From NCBI GenBank assembly GCA_027019175.1, contig JALUXB010000019.1, positions 1 through 64,000 on the forward strand: a DNA stretch of 64,000 nt, read 5' to 3'. Position 1 is the stretch's first letter. The number at the start of each line of letters is the position of its first letter. Both the position numbers and the translations under genes were made by a program. Below, piece by piece: positions 9,756 to 18,589 of this stretch. Below the pieces are notes generated by a model that worked only from the letters and a program-made list of their open reading frames with translations, made no database searches and was not told the origin of the DNA. Source of the DNA: Sulfurovum sp. (lineage in GTDB: Bacteria; Campylobacterota; Campylobacteria; Campylobacterales; Sulfurovaceae).

Positions 9756-11014
9756 TGCATACCGAAAAGGTATAGCCCATATATGCCTGCACTCCCAAGC
9801 AAACCGTAAAAAGCCTTTTTGCTGCGGATAGCCCACAGGGCAAGTGCAATATAGCCTGCCCCGAGCCACCATGGTACATACTGTTCAGTTATGGGTGTAT
9901 GGATCTCAAAAAGCCTTGAAAGCACAGGATCCAACACCCCTCCTGCACCAATCAGATGCAGCAGCATCACAACAGGGTAAAAAGGGATAAAGAGCAGTGA
10001 CAGAAGCGGAGAGAGAAGCTGCATCGGCGTGGTCACCGGAAATACCATATGCACGACCGGCAGCATTAAAAGAAAAATACCTACGGGAATCACAGCCAGG
10101 GTAATCACTCTGCTGTCCCACCCTTTGGTATAGTGCAGCAGCAGATAGATAAAAAAGACACCTGCTACCGAGAACCAGAAGCCCAGAGAAACAACCAAAG
10201 AAGGGAAAAGCACCGGTAACAGCAACATGACTGAGGCAAGAAATTCGAAGCTGAGTATCTCTACACCCATGATCAGCATCAGCCATCCAATGAAAAGCAT
10301 CACATACGCTCTCAGCAGTGACGGCGGTGCGCCGGTAAACCAGACATATGCCCCAAGCAACAGCATCGTCACGGCACCCACATCAAGCAACGCAAAGCGA
10401 TACGGGAACCACCGCTGCTGCAACGGGCGGTACAGTGCATAGAGCAGAAAATAGACCATCCCCCATAATATACCAAGATGAAATCCGCTGAGCGCAATCA
10501 AATGGCTGATACCCAACTGCGATACCTTTTGACGCAGTGAAGGCTCAAGCGGGCTGGCAAAAAAGATGGCCTGGTAAAAGTTTGCAAGCCTGTTGTCCCT
10601 GTGTTGTGCAGCGACATGCTCCATTAGACTCTTTTTCCATGAAGCCTCTTTTGGTACTACCCGCTTAATACGACTTTTTACATAGAAAGTACCCAAATAT
10701 TTGCTAAAAGGAATATCCTCATTGGGAAAAATCTGCAGTCGAAGCCTTGTACCGGAAAGATCTTTTTTTTGATGGGTTGTAGTATAAAAATGCAAGCCCT
10801 CATCACTGTGCAGTTTCAATACCTGATAGCTTCGGCTGCCATTGGTTTTACGATAGGCATTCTCAACATTGGCAAATGTAAAATAGAACGGCTTGGAGAT
10901 AAACGCATTGTATTCCCGGTACTCCCAGCCAAGACGCAACAAAAGTAAAAGCAGCATCATCGCTGCAAAAAGGAAAAAGGATCTTGGCGACTCAAAAACC
11001 TTCGGTTTCTCCAT
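9752..11014 (-). CDS. ComEC/Rec2-family competence membrane protein
   Basis: QLGISHLIALSGFHLGILWGMVYFLL, GAPPSLLRAYVMLFIGW. Confidence 0.88.
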   Translation of the reverse strand: MEKPKVFESPRSFFLFAAMMLLLLLLRLGWEYREYNAFISKPFYFTFANVENAYRKTNGSRSYQVLKLHSDEGLHFYTTTHQKKDLSGTRLRLQIFPNEDIPFSKYLGTFYVKSRIKRVVPKEASWKKSLMEHVAAQHRDNRLANFYQAIFFASPLEPSLRQKVSQLGISHLIALSGFHLGILWGMVYFLLYALYRPLQQRWFPYRFALLDVGAVTMLLLGAYVWFTGAPPSLLRAYVMLFIGWLMLIMGVEILSFEFLASVMLLLPVLFPSLVVSLGFWFSVAGVFFIYLLLHYTKGWDSRVITLAVIPVGIFLLMLPVVHMVFPVTTPMQLLSPLLSLLFIPFYPVVMLLHLIGAGGVLDPVLSRLFEIHTPITEQYVPWWLGAGYIALALWAIRSKKAFYGLLGSAGIYGLYLFGMH

Positions 11015-11036
11015 ATGTTCTCAATACAATCTGCTG

Positions 11037-13523
11037 TTAAATAGGAGGAAGCTCAATATTGCCGGTATTGGCAGGAATATCACCATCTTCATAAACGACT
11101 TCAAATGCCGGAGAGTGACTTGCGTCCACAAAGCGGGTAAACTTCTTCTGGAAGATCAGATCTACCGTACCTGTCGGCCCGTTACGCTGCTTTCCGATAA
11201 TCAGTTCCGTCTCTTCATCCGGTTTTCTTTTGAGGTCATTGTACGCATTTTCATACTCACGCACTTTGTCCGCATTCCCCTCGGCTTTGAACTTCTCAAG
11301 TTTCTCTTTAATTTGTGATTCACGATATACATCATCACGGTAGACAAACAGGATAATATCGGCATCCTGTTCAATGGCACCTGACTCCCGAAGATCCGAG
11401 AGCATCGGACGCTTGTTTTCACGTGCTTCAAGCGAGCGGTTCAGCTGCGAAAGTGCCACAATAGGAATAGCCAGCTCTCTTGCAAGCTGCTTGAGTCCTC
11501 TTGAAATTTCAGAAACTTCCTGCTGACGTCCTTCGCGCCCCTCTCCGCTCATCAGCTGCAGATAGTCGATAATAGCCATCGATATTTCCGGGTGCTGTGT
11601 TTTCAATTTTCTCAGTTTACTGCGCACATGATGGATCGTCGCATATCCGCCGTCATCGACAAACAGCTTTTTTTGTGCCATTTCATCTGTTGCCGAAGCA
11701 AGCTGCGACCACTGCTCATCATTGAGATCCCCCACCCGCAACTGCTGCAACGGAATGGAAGTTTTGGCAGAAAGCAGACGCAGCATCAACTGCTCTGCGG
11801 GCATCTCCAGCGAGAAAAACGCTACCCCTTCACCACGCTCTATGGCTCTGAGTGCCATATTCAGCACAAATGCCGTGTTATGTGTTACGGTCATATCCTC
11901 AAGCAGAAAGAGATGATTACCATCAAGTACAAAACCATAATAGTCATCTACTTTGTCAAACTCTACCTTTATACCTGTATGGGTATGGTCACGCCTCGAA
12001 GCAAGCGGTCGTGCCTGTTTGCGCTTGATGCGAGTAGGAATGGTATCGAGTACACCAACGATACGCACGCGATATACATCACTCTCATAGCCGATACTTC
12101 GAATGGTCGCTTTTTTCTTTTTCAGTGAAACCCTGAATCCAAGTGTATCCGCAAGATACTTGATCTGCTCTGCAAGCGTTTTTGATTTTTGTACGATCTC
12201 AAAGACATGATAGCGGTCATCATAGTATCCGTCGCTGTCAATGAGCCCGGCTAAAAGTTGAAGCCTGTTTTTTCTACTGTTTGCAATATAGTGATGCGGG
12301 ATATGTTTATTGTCCAGCACACCAAGCTGTCTTAGCTTCCCTTGCAGGGAGTTACTCAAATCTTTTAGGGCTCCCTCTTTTTGGATATTGGTAATGCCAT
12401 ACATGGTACATTTGCCATCTACAGCATACCGGTGAAGCTTTTTATCAAGCTCAAACGCATAATCTTGCAAATAGGCTACGATCTCTGGATCTTCTGTCGC
12501 GATCCTCACATCACTGCTTCGACCGTCTCCAAGCCACAAACCAAGAAAATAGGGTTCAACCTCCAGCGGTTTTTCCTCAAACTCGATAGCTACCTTGTAC
12601 CCTTTGTAGTTCGATTTGAACTTCTCATTCTTGGTGATGTATTCGGACACCTCTATATTGAGCAGATCACCGTGCTTGTGTTTACCTTCGTTGCGTGAAC
12701 GCTTCAGTGAGAGTATGTGTGATTTGTTGACACGATAGTCAATTCCCTTATTTTGTCTCACCCAGTACATCTCCTCTTGACCTCGTGCAAGAGAGAGTAC
12801 TTTTCTTGGTGTGGAGTCATCTCCCATCAGCAGATCCCCCACTTTAACCTCTTCAACCTTTTTGAGCGTACCGTCATACATAACTACTTTGGTACCTTTC
12901 CCAAGGCATTTCCCCATCGCCGGTCTTGCCGCAATGATAACCAGGTCTCCTTTTCCAAAACCCGATGTTTTGTCATTGAGGTTTTTGAAGCCCGTATCGA
13001 CCCCGATCAGCTTTGAGTTACCCAGCGCTTTAAGACGATTGATCTCATCGAGCATCGAGAGTGTGATCTCTTTGGAATCCCGAAAGTCATCATTGGTGTT
13101 GTTTTGCGTAATCTCGTAGAGTTTTTTCTCCACAAGGTTCATCACCTCTTCTGCAGGGAGATCATCTTCGATGGTCACCTTTTTGATCTCGGTCGCCAGT
13201 GTCGCCAGTGCCCGCTTGCTTGCCTTGGCTTTGATCTCATTAATATATGCAGATGTATTGGTAATGGGGTTGGCAGAGAGCAGATCGAGCATCGCTACCT
13301 CATCGAACTTGCCCATACTCTGCAGCTTGCTTTTCAGAAACTCTTCATCGATCGGCTTTTCTTCCCGGGAAAGCTCTTCCATTGCCACAAATACATGCTG
13401 ATGGAACGGCAGATAAAAATCGTTCGGGTTCAGTTTTGCCGCGATCTCTTCGTAGATTTCAGGATCGAAGATAATTGCCGAAAGTACAGCACGTTCGATA
13501 TTGATGTTATACATATTTTCCAT
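11037..13523 (-). CDS. dnaB: Replicative DNA helicase DnaB containing an intein
   Basis: N-extein ERAVLSAIIFDPEIY...DLVIIAARPAMGK; C-extein TAFVLNMALRAIERGEGVAFFSLEMPAEQL...SQLNRSLE; start ATG 13523. Confidence 0.96.
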   Translation of the reverse strand: MENMYNINIERAVLSAIIFDPEIYEEIAAKLNPNDFYLPFHQHVFVAMEELSREEKPIDEEFLKSKLQSMGKFDEVAMLDLLSANPITNTSAYINEIKAKASKRALATLATEIKKVTIEDDLPAEEVMNLVEKKLYEITQNNTNDDFRDSKEITLSMLDEINRLKALGNSKLIGVDTGFKNLNDKTSGFGKGDLVIIAARPAMGKCLGKGTKVVMYDGTLKKVEEVKVGDLLMGDDSTPRKVLSLARGQEEMYWVRQNKGIDYRVNKSHILSLKRSRNEGKHKHGDLLNIEVSEYITKNEKFKSNYKGYKVAIEFEEKPLEVEPYFLGLWLGDGRSSDVRIATEDPEIVAYLQDYAFELDKKLHRYAVDGKCTMYGITNIQKEGALKDLSNSLQGKLRQLGVLDNKHIPHHYIANSRKNRLQLLAGLIDSDGYYDDRYHVFEIVQKSKTLAEQIKYLADTLGFRVSLKKKKATIRSIGYESDVYRVRIVGVLDTIPTRIKRKQARPLASRRDHTHTGIKVEFDKVDDYYGFVLDGNHLFLLEDMTVTHNTAFVLNMALRAIERGEGVAFFSLEMPAEQLMLRLLSAKTSIPLQQLRVGDLNDEQWSQLASATDEMAQKKLFVDDGGYATIHHVRSKLRKLKTQHPEISMAIIDYLQLMSGEGREGRQQEVSEISRGLKQLARELAIPIVALSQLNRSLEARENKRPMLSDLRESGAIEQDADIILFVYRDDVYRESQIKEKLEKFKAEGNADKVREYENAYNDLKRKPDEETELIIGKQRNGPTGTVDLIFQKKFTRFVDASHSPAFEVVYEDGDIPANTGNIELPPI
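11877..12908 (-). mobile_element. LAGLIDADG-homing-endonuclease intein in the DnaB P-loop (344 codons)
   Basis: Starts Cys1 (CLGKGTKVVMYDGTLKKVEEVKVGDLLMG), ends FVLDGNHLFLLEDMTVTHN with +1 Thr; dodecapeptides PYFLGLWLGDG and LLAGLIDSDG. Confidence 0.96.
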
Positions 13524-13583
13524 CAAATCACCTTTATACACATATTCCAATAGCAAATCTTGTTTTTTTCAAGACGGTTTGAA

Positions 13584-13605
13584 GGTGCGTGATTACGCAC
13601 CCTAC
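13584..13605 (-). repeat. REP family 1 half-element
   Basis: GGTGCGTGATTACGCACCCTAC; ispG stop codon (13602-13604) lies in its GTAG end. Confidence 0.8.
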
Positions 13606-14663
13606 GCATTTTTTTCCGCAAAACGTTCTACCTCTTCTACAAATCTATCCACCAGTTCAGACTCAGGAAGACGTGCCACTACTTCCCCCTTGACCATCAC
13701 AAGCCCTGCCCCTTTGCCATAGGCAATGGCAACATCTGCGTGTTTGGCTTCGCCGATGGCATTGACCACGCAGCCCATGACACTCACGTCCATAGGGGTT
13801 GTAATATGTGCCGTTCGACGCTCCACCTCTGCTACGGCAGAGACCAGATCGGCTTCGATACGTCCACAGGTAGGACAAGAAATAATGTTCAGCCCCTCCT
13901 GCACACGGCCGCTGTCTTTGAGGATCGCTTTGCCGACTTTGATCTCCTCTTCAAGCTCTCCGGTAATGGAAACGCGCATCGTATCACCGATACCGTCAAG
14001 CAGCAGTGCCCCAAGCCCAATAGCGGATTTGACCGTTGCATGAAATATTGTCCCTGCTTCCGTCACCCCAAGGTGGAACGGGTAATTGTTCTTCGGACGC
14101 AGCATCCGGTAGGCTTCAACCGTTCTGTCCACATCAGAAGCCTTGAGAGAGACTTTGATGTCGGTAAAACCAAGGTCTTCCAAAAACTTGATGTTGTACT
14201 CCGCACTTGCCACCATACCCTCGGCAGTTGCGCCGTAGCGGTCTTCGAACTCCTTCTCAAGACTCCCCGCATTGACCCCGACACGGATAGGCAAGTTACG
14301 CTCCTGACACGCTTTGACGATCTCTTTGATCCGCCCTTTCTCTCCGATATTCCCAGGATTGAAGCGTATACAGTCCACCCACTTGGCAGCCTCAAGTGCC
14401 AGCTTGTAATTGAAGTGAATATCGGCAATAAGCGGCAGCGATATCTGCTCTTTGATCGCCTTGAGTGCCAAAGCATCCTCCATCTCAGGTACCGCCACAC
14501 GCACCATATCCGCGCCCGCAAAATGAAGACGGTTGATCTGCTCTACCGTTGCCGCCACATCATGCGTATCGGAATAGGTCATCGACTGTACCGAAATAGG
14601 TGCATCACCGCCTACGGCTACGTTTCCGACGAATATCTTTTTGGTTGGGTATCTTTCTTTCAC
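13602..14663 (-). CDS. ispG: 4-hydroxy-3-methylbut-2-en-1-yl diphosphate synthase
   Basis: [54 protein letters not shown] 14663 start preferred (AAAGG upstream) over ORF start 14723, which would translate the REP. Confidence 0.94.
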   Translation of the reverse strand: MKERYPTKKIFVGNVAVGGDAPISVQSMTYSDTHDVAATVEQINRLHFAGADMVRVAVPEMEDALALKAIKEQISLPLIADIHFNYKLALEAAKWVDCIRFNPGNIGEKGRIKEIVKACQERNLPIRVGVNAGSLEKEFEDRYGATAEGMVASAEYNIKFLEDLGFTDIKVSLKASDVDRTVEAYRMLRPKNNYPFHLGVTEAGTIFHATVKSAIGLGALLLDGIGDTMRVSITGELEEEIKVGKAILKDSGRVQEGLNIISCPTCGRIEADLVSAVAEVERRTAHITTPMDVSVMGCVVNAIGEAKHADVAIAYGKGAGLVMVKGEVVARLPESELVDRFVEEVERFAEKNA

Positions 14664-14684
14664 ACTGTGCCTTTTATTATAACT

Positions 14685-14789
14685 GTAGGGTGCGTACTCA
14701 CGCACCTCTTTAACAATCAACATTGGATATTATCATACATTCCCACCATATGATTGAAACAAAAAACGGTGCGTGGCTACGCACCCTAC
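14685..14789. repeat. REP family 1 inverted pair
   Basis: GTAGGGTGCGTACTCACGCACC (14685-14706) and GGTGCGTGGCTACGCACCCTAC (14768-14789). Confidence 0.85.
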
Positions 14790-14820
14790 ATTTGGCATAT
14801 TTTATCTAAAAATTCTTCAT

Positions 14821-16731
14821 TTACGAGAACTCCACCGGGTCCATATCTACCTCTATCTCCCGACAGTCAACCGCATGCAGGGCTTTAAGCAGCGGTACTC
14901 TGTTTTTGGCACGCAGCAGTATCTGGAAGCGGTACTTGTTGGCAATCCGTTCTACGGGAGCTTTGCCATGTCCGACAATCTCTATCTGCGCAAATGCTTT
15001 GAGTTTTGTGACCGTATCCATCGTCATCTTGGCCGCTTTGGCTTCATTTTTATGTGCAATCAGAATGCGTGCCAACGATACAAAAGGCGGATATTCCGCA
15101 ATCTCCAGAAAGAGCAGCTCATCTTTGAGAAACTGCTCATAGTTTCCCAGGTAGGGTTCAAACTGGGCAGGGTCAGCAGTCTGAATAAGCACTTCTGCCT
15201 GCTTCGCACGCCCGCTTCGCCCGGCAATTTGAAAAAGAAGGCTCATCGCCCGTTCTCTCGAGCGGTAGTCCGCCATCCCCATAATATGATCAAGTCCCAT
15301 GATGACTGCCAGGGTGATATTGGGGTAGTCATGCCCCTTGCTGAGCATCTGCGTGCCCAGCAGCAGATGACTTTCACCGCTTTCGAAGCGTTTAAGTGCC
15401 TTGACTAGTTTATTGGCAGTGGTAATACTGTCTCGGTCGAACTGCTCTATCTTAATGCCCTCTATGGCTTCCTCTATGACTTCAATCGCTTCCTGCGTAC
15501 CAATGCGTTCACTGCTCAGAGGCGTATGTCCGCAGTAGGTACAACTCTCCCGTATGGCTTCGGTGTAGTTACAATAGTGACATTTTAGGTGCCGTCGTTT
15601 TCTGTGCAGAGCCATCCCCACCGAACAGTAGGGGCAGGTATGCGTCTTGCCGCAGTTTTGGCAGTAGAGATACTTGAAGTTGCCCCGAGTAGGCAAAAAG
15701 AGCAACGACTGTCCACCCTCTTCGTAATGTTCCCTGATCGCATACACAATGGGAGCCGTAATACCGTCACCAGGTATGAACCTGTAACGTTTTTGGGTCT
15801 GTACATAGGGTTTGGGGAGCTTTATCACATCATACTTGTAGTAGCTTGTCGTACTCGGGGTTGCAGAGGCAAGCACCACCTTTGCCCCCAGCTTCTGCCC
15901 CATGAGCACCGCAACATCTCTGGCATGGTAACGCGGTCTGGTCTGCGCCTTATAGCTGTCATCATGCTCCTCATCGACGATGATCAGCCCCACATCACGC
16001 ATCGGCGTAAAGAGCGCCGAACGCGCCCCAGCAATGATGCGCACCCTGCCAGACTCAATCCCCTCAAGTATCTCCTCTTTTTTCTTCTTTGTGATCTTTG
16101 AGTGCCACATCGCCACCGTATCACCAAAGTAAGCACGCAGACGCTTCTCCATCTGCGGCGTAAGAGAGATCTCCGGCATCAGAAAGATGGTTGTTTTGCC
16201 CTCTTCAAGCATTTTTGCCATGAGGGTGATAAAGATTTCGGTCTTTCCCGCACCAGTCACACCAAAAAGGAGGGCTTTGTCTTTTTGAAGGAGCTGCTTG
16301 TAGGCTTGTTGCTGCTCAGGAGAGAGGGTAGGGTGTTGTACCCCCATAACACCATTTTCTATTTGAGAAGTCGGTGTTGTCAGGGGATAAGCATCTACAA
16401 TGCCATGCATACGAGGAACTAAATTCCGAGTCGTACAACACCCTACGGAATATGGCAAAAAAAGTGAAATCGCTTCAGAAAAAGAGGAGAAGTAATACTC
16501 CGAAATAAATTTGGCAATCTGCATCTGGATATCGTTATATGCATACTCTGAAACAGCAAGTATCGCTTCTGTCTCAAAGGTGGGTACTTCTATTTTGGCT
16601 AAAACGACTGCCTGCTTTGTGGTAGATTTGAGGGGAACGCTAACGACACTGCCAGACGGCAGTGCCTCAGAAGCACGGTAGGTAAGAACCGGTGCGCTGG
16701 AGTACAGCAGTGCGACTTTGTAAAAGTACAC
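14821..16731 (-). CDS. priA: Primosomal protein N' (PriA helicase)
   Basis: GVTGAGKTEIF, DEEHDDSYKA, zinc-binding CxxC (YCQNCGKTHTCPYCSVGMALHRKRRHLKCHYC), QIAGRSGR. Confidence 0.95.
   Translation of the reverse strand: MYFYKVALLYSSAPVLTYRASEALPSGSVVSVPLKSTTKQAVVLAKIEVPTFETEAILAVSEYAYNDIQMQIAKFISEYYFSSFSEAISLFLPYSVGCCTTRNLVPRMHGIVDAYPLTTPTSQIENGVMGVQHPTLSPEQQQAYKQLLQKDKALLFGVTGAGKTEIFITLMAKMLEEGKTTIFLMPEISLTPQMEKRLRAYFGDTVAMWHSKITKKKKEEILEGIESGRVRIIAGARSALFTPMRDVGLIIVDEEHDDSYKAQTRPRYHARDVAVLMGQKLGAKVVLASATPSTTSYYKYDVIKLPKPYVQTQKRYRFIPGDGITAPIVYAIREHYEEGGQSLLFLPTRGNFKYLYCQNCGKTHTCPYCSVGMALHRKRRHLKCHYCNYTEAIRESCTYCGHTPLSSERIGTQEAIEVIEEAIEGIKIEQFDRDSITTANKLVKALKRFESGESHLLLGTQMLSKGHDYPNITLAVIMGLDHIMGMADYRSRERAMSLLFQIAGRSGRAKQAEVLIQTADPAQFEPYLGNYEQFLKDELLFLEIAEYPPFVSLARILIAHKNEAKAAKMTMDTVTKLKAFAQIEIVGHGKAPVERIANKYRFQILLRAKNRVPLLKALHAVDCREIEVDMDPVEFS
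16328..16446. repeat. Composite REP family 2 pair in-frame inside priA
   Basis: GTAGGGTGTTGTACCCCCATAACACC (16328-16353) and GGTGTTGTCAGGGG...GTACAACACCCTAC (16372-16446). Confidence 0.7.
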
Positions 16732-16740
16732 TTCTGTCTG

Positions 16741-17184
16741 TTATTTCAAAAGTTTTTTACAGTCAGCTGCATCACTATCACAGACAAGGCGGCTTTTATC
16801 CAATTTATATTTGGCATCTCCTCCCCCAGAGAACATATACTTATAGTGTGTTGCATCTACTCTTGTCCAACAACTTGTTTGTCCATTTGAACAGTTCTCT
16901 ATTTTGTATTCCAGTACAGGCAGGTTTGTATTATTATCAAAGTATGAAAAGGCATACGTACTATCTCCCAAGTCACTAATTTGGGTAAAAGTACCTCGTA
17001 ATATTCGCTTTTGCCGCTCTGTCGCCAGTGAGCTTCGTACTGCCGAAAGCGTATCTCTTGCCTTTGCCATTTTGGCATCACTAATGATGGGGGCGAGTTT
17101 TGGTACTGCCACTACTGCTAATATCCCTATTACAACTATCACAAATACCAGTTCAATCATTGTAAATGCATTTTTCATTTTCAT
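16741..17184 (-). CDS. Type II/IV pseudopilin-like protein
   Basis: N-methylation motif KNAFTMIELVFVIVVIGILAVVAVPKL. Confidence 0.85.
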   Translation of the reverse strand: MKMKNAFTMIELVFVIVVIGILAVVAVPKLAPIISDAKMAKARDTLSAVRSSLATERQKRILRGTFTQISDLGDSTYAFSYFDNNTNLPVLEYKIENCSNGQTSCWTRVDATHYKYMFSGGGDAKYKLDKSRLVCDSDAADCKKLLK

Positions 17185-17286
17185 AATAAAACTCCAATTA
17201 TTTTATTTATGTTTGATACTATCGTATTGACTCTGAAAGAGATATTAAAGGAGAAAGGAGAGAGGAATTCTAAAACCATCTATATT

Positions 17287-17319
17287 CTTTGTTCTCAAGC
17301 TAATGGCTTGAGAACAAAG
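17287..17319 (-). terminator. Hairpin downstream of pseudopilin gene, candidate terminator
   Basis: CTTTGTTCTCAAGC-TAATG-GCTTGAGAACAAAG, 14-bp perfect stem 5 nt after the stop; no strong U-tract. Confidence 0.45.
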
Positions 17320-17323
17320 TAGC

Positions 17324-17830
17324 TTAGAATGATGCTTTACTTGTATTCAAGTCACTTGTAGTTGGTGCAGTACTACCCGCTTCATACCAACATCTTGGCA
17401 ATTCTGTTGAGTTCCCATCAACACACCAAATTGTAATATTGTTTGTGCTGTTAGTTAAAAGAGCTGTAGTTGGCGCTGAACCACTGCCCCCATCTCTCGC
17501 AGTTGCATCTCCTAAAGTAGATGTACTAATAGTAGCTACCGTAAAATTTCTTGGTATTTCTATTAATGTGCTGAGTGCTGGTATAGTAGAAAGGTTTGTT
17601 ATTGCATGTGTCCCATCTGTAACGTCAGCAACTACTGCTTTACTATAAAGATTAGGCATAACAATACTGTTTAATTGCCCTACAAACTCACCCGCTTTTG
17701 CAGCATGTGCCTGATCCTTAATACCTGTAAGTTTAGGCAGTGCAACTGCCGCCAAAATACCAATAATTACAATAACAAAGATCAATTCGATCATTGTAAA
17801 TCCGCTTCTCATGTTAGATGTCTCTCTCAT
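17324..17830 (-). CDS. Type II/IV pseudopilin-like protein
   Basis: MRSGFTMIELIFVIVIIGILAAVALPKL. Confidence 0.87.
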   Translation of the reverse strand: MRETSNMRSGFTMIELIFVIVIIGILAAVALPKLTGIKDQAHAAKAGEFVGQLNSIVMPNLYSKAVVADVTDGTHAITNLSTIPALSTLIEIPRNFTVATISTSTLGDATARDGGSGSAPTTALLTNSTNNITIWCVDGNSTELPRCWYEAGSTAPTTSDLNTSKASF

Positions 17831-17932
17831 GATTGAACTCCTGAAAATAAATTAGTACCAATTCAATAATTGGTCTATTCTAATTTTAAACTTATTTGCC
17901 TTAAAAATAGATAAATTAAAATTTCTTATCTT

Positions 17933-18154
17933 CTATAGCCCGTCAAGGGTTTCAATAAGCAATTCTATCTCATTTTCATAGCTTGTCGCCTGTTTGGCAA
18001 GGCGCAGGTAGGCTTTGAGAAGCTTGTCAGGTTTGTTGTCTGTGTGCAGGTTGATTCCCGCCTCTGTCAGATCTTTGTTCACAAAGTCTGCAAAGTCATC
18101 TTCAAGTTTGATCTCGTAACGGTTCCCCGAAACAGTCAGTCCAACGGTTTTCAC
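17933..18154 (-). CDS. Hypothetical protein
   Basis: 73-aa ORF in operon-like position upstream of pseudopilins. Confidence 0.6.
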   Translation of the reverse strand: MKTVGLTVSGNRYEIKLEDDFADFVNKDLTEAGINLHTDNKPDKLLKAYLRLAKQATSYENEIELLIETLDGL

Positions 18155-18212
18155 GTTTACTCCTTTGGAGATTGAAATTAAAGGGGAAAATTAATAAATT
18201 TCCCTCTTACTT

Positions 18213-18240
18213 TAATTTCTAATTTCTCATTTCTCATTTC
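18213..18240. repeat. Heptanucleotide tandem repeat
   Basis: TAATTTC TAATTTC TCATTTC TCATTTC. Confidence 0.65.
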
Positions 18241-18241
18241 C

Positions 18242-18511
18242 TCACGCAAGCAGCGCCTCTACCTGTGCAATGATCTTCTCGATCTCCGCATCTTTCTCCA
18301 GCAGTTCACGCTTGAGTGTCTCTACCGTACTCTCAAGCGACTCTACCTTCTCTGCCTCTGCACGAAGATTGTTGATGAGCATCTCCTGCTCCGATTGCGA
18401 ACTGCTCATGGTCGTAAGCTGATTTCTCAGCTCTTCATTCTGCTGTTTGATTGCTTCATAGCCGGTTTTAAGTTGCGTAATTTTTTCTTGTAATCTGTTC
18501 AAAGCACTCAT
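18242..18511 (-). CDS. Coiled-coil hypothetical protein
   Basis: Continuous heptad-rich sequence. Confidence 0.65.
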   Translation of the reverse strand: MSALNRLQEKITQLKTGYEAIKQQNEELRNQLTTMSSSQSEQEMLINNLRAEAEKVESLESTVETLKRELLEKDAEIEKIIAQVEALLA

Positions 18512-18589
18512 CTATTTCTCCATACAGGTTTGTTGTTGTGTTATAATACCAAAAAATTAAAAACATTAGATAAAAATTAAAGGCAACTT

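Noticed and set aside
9752-11014. ComEC as truncated pseudogene because it lacks a C-terminal metallo-beta-lactamase domain
   Set aside because: Short ComEC forms are usual in this group as far as I know; ORF is intact.
13740-14753. 337-aa ORF antisense to ispG
   Set aside because: Shadow ORF; ispG on the other strand has clear motifs.
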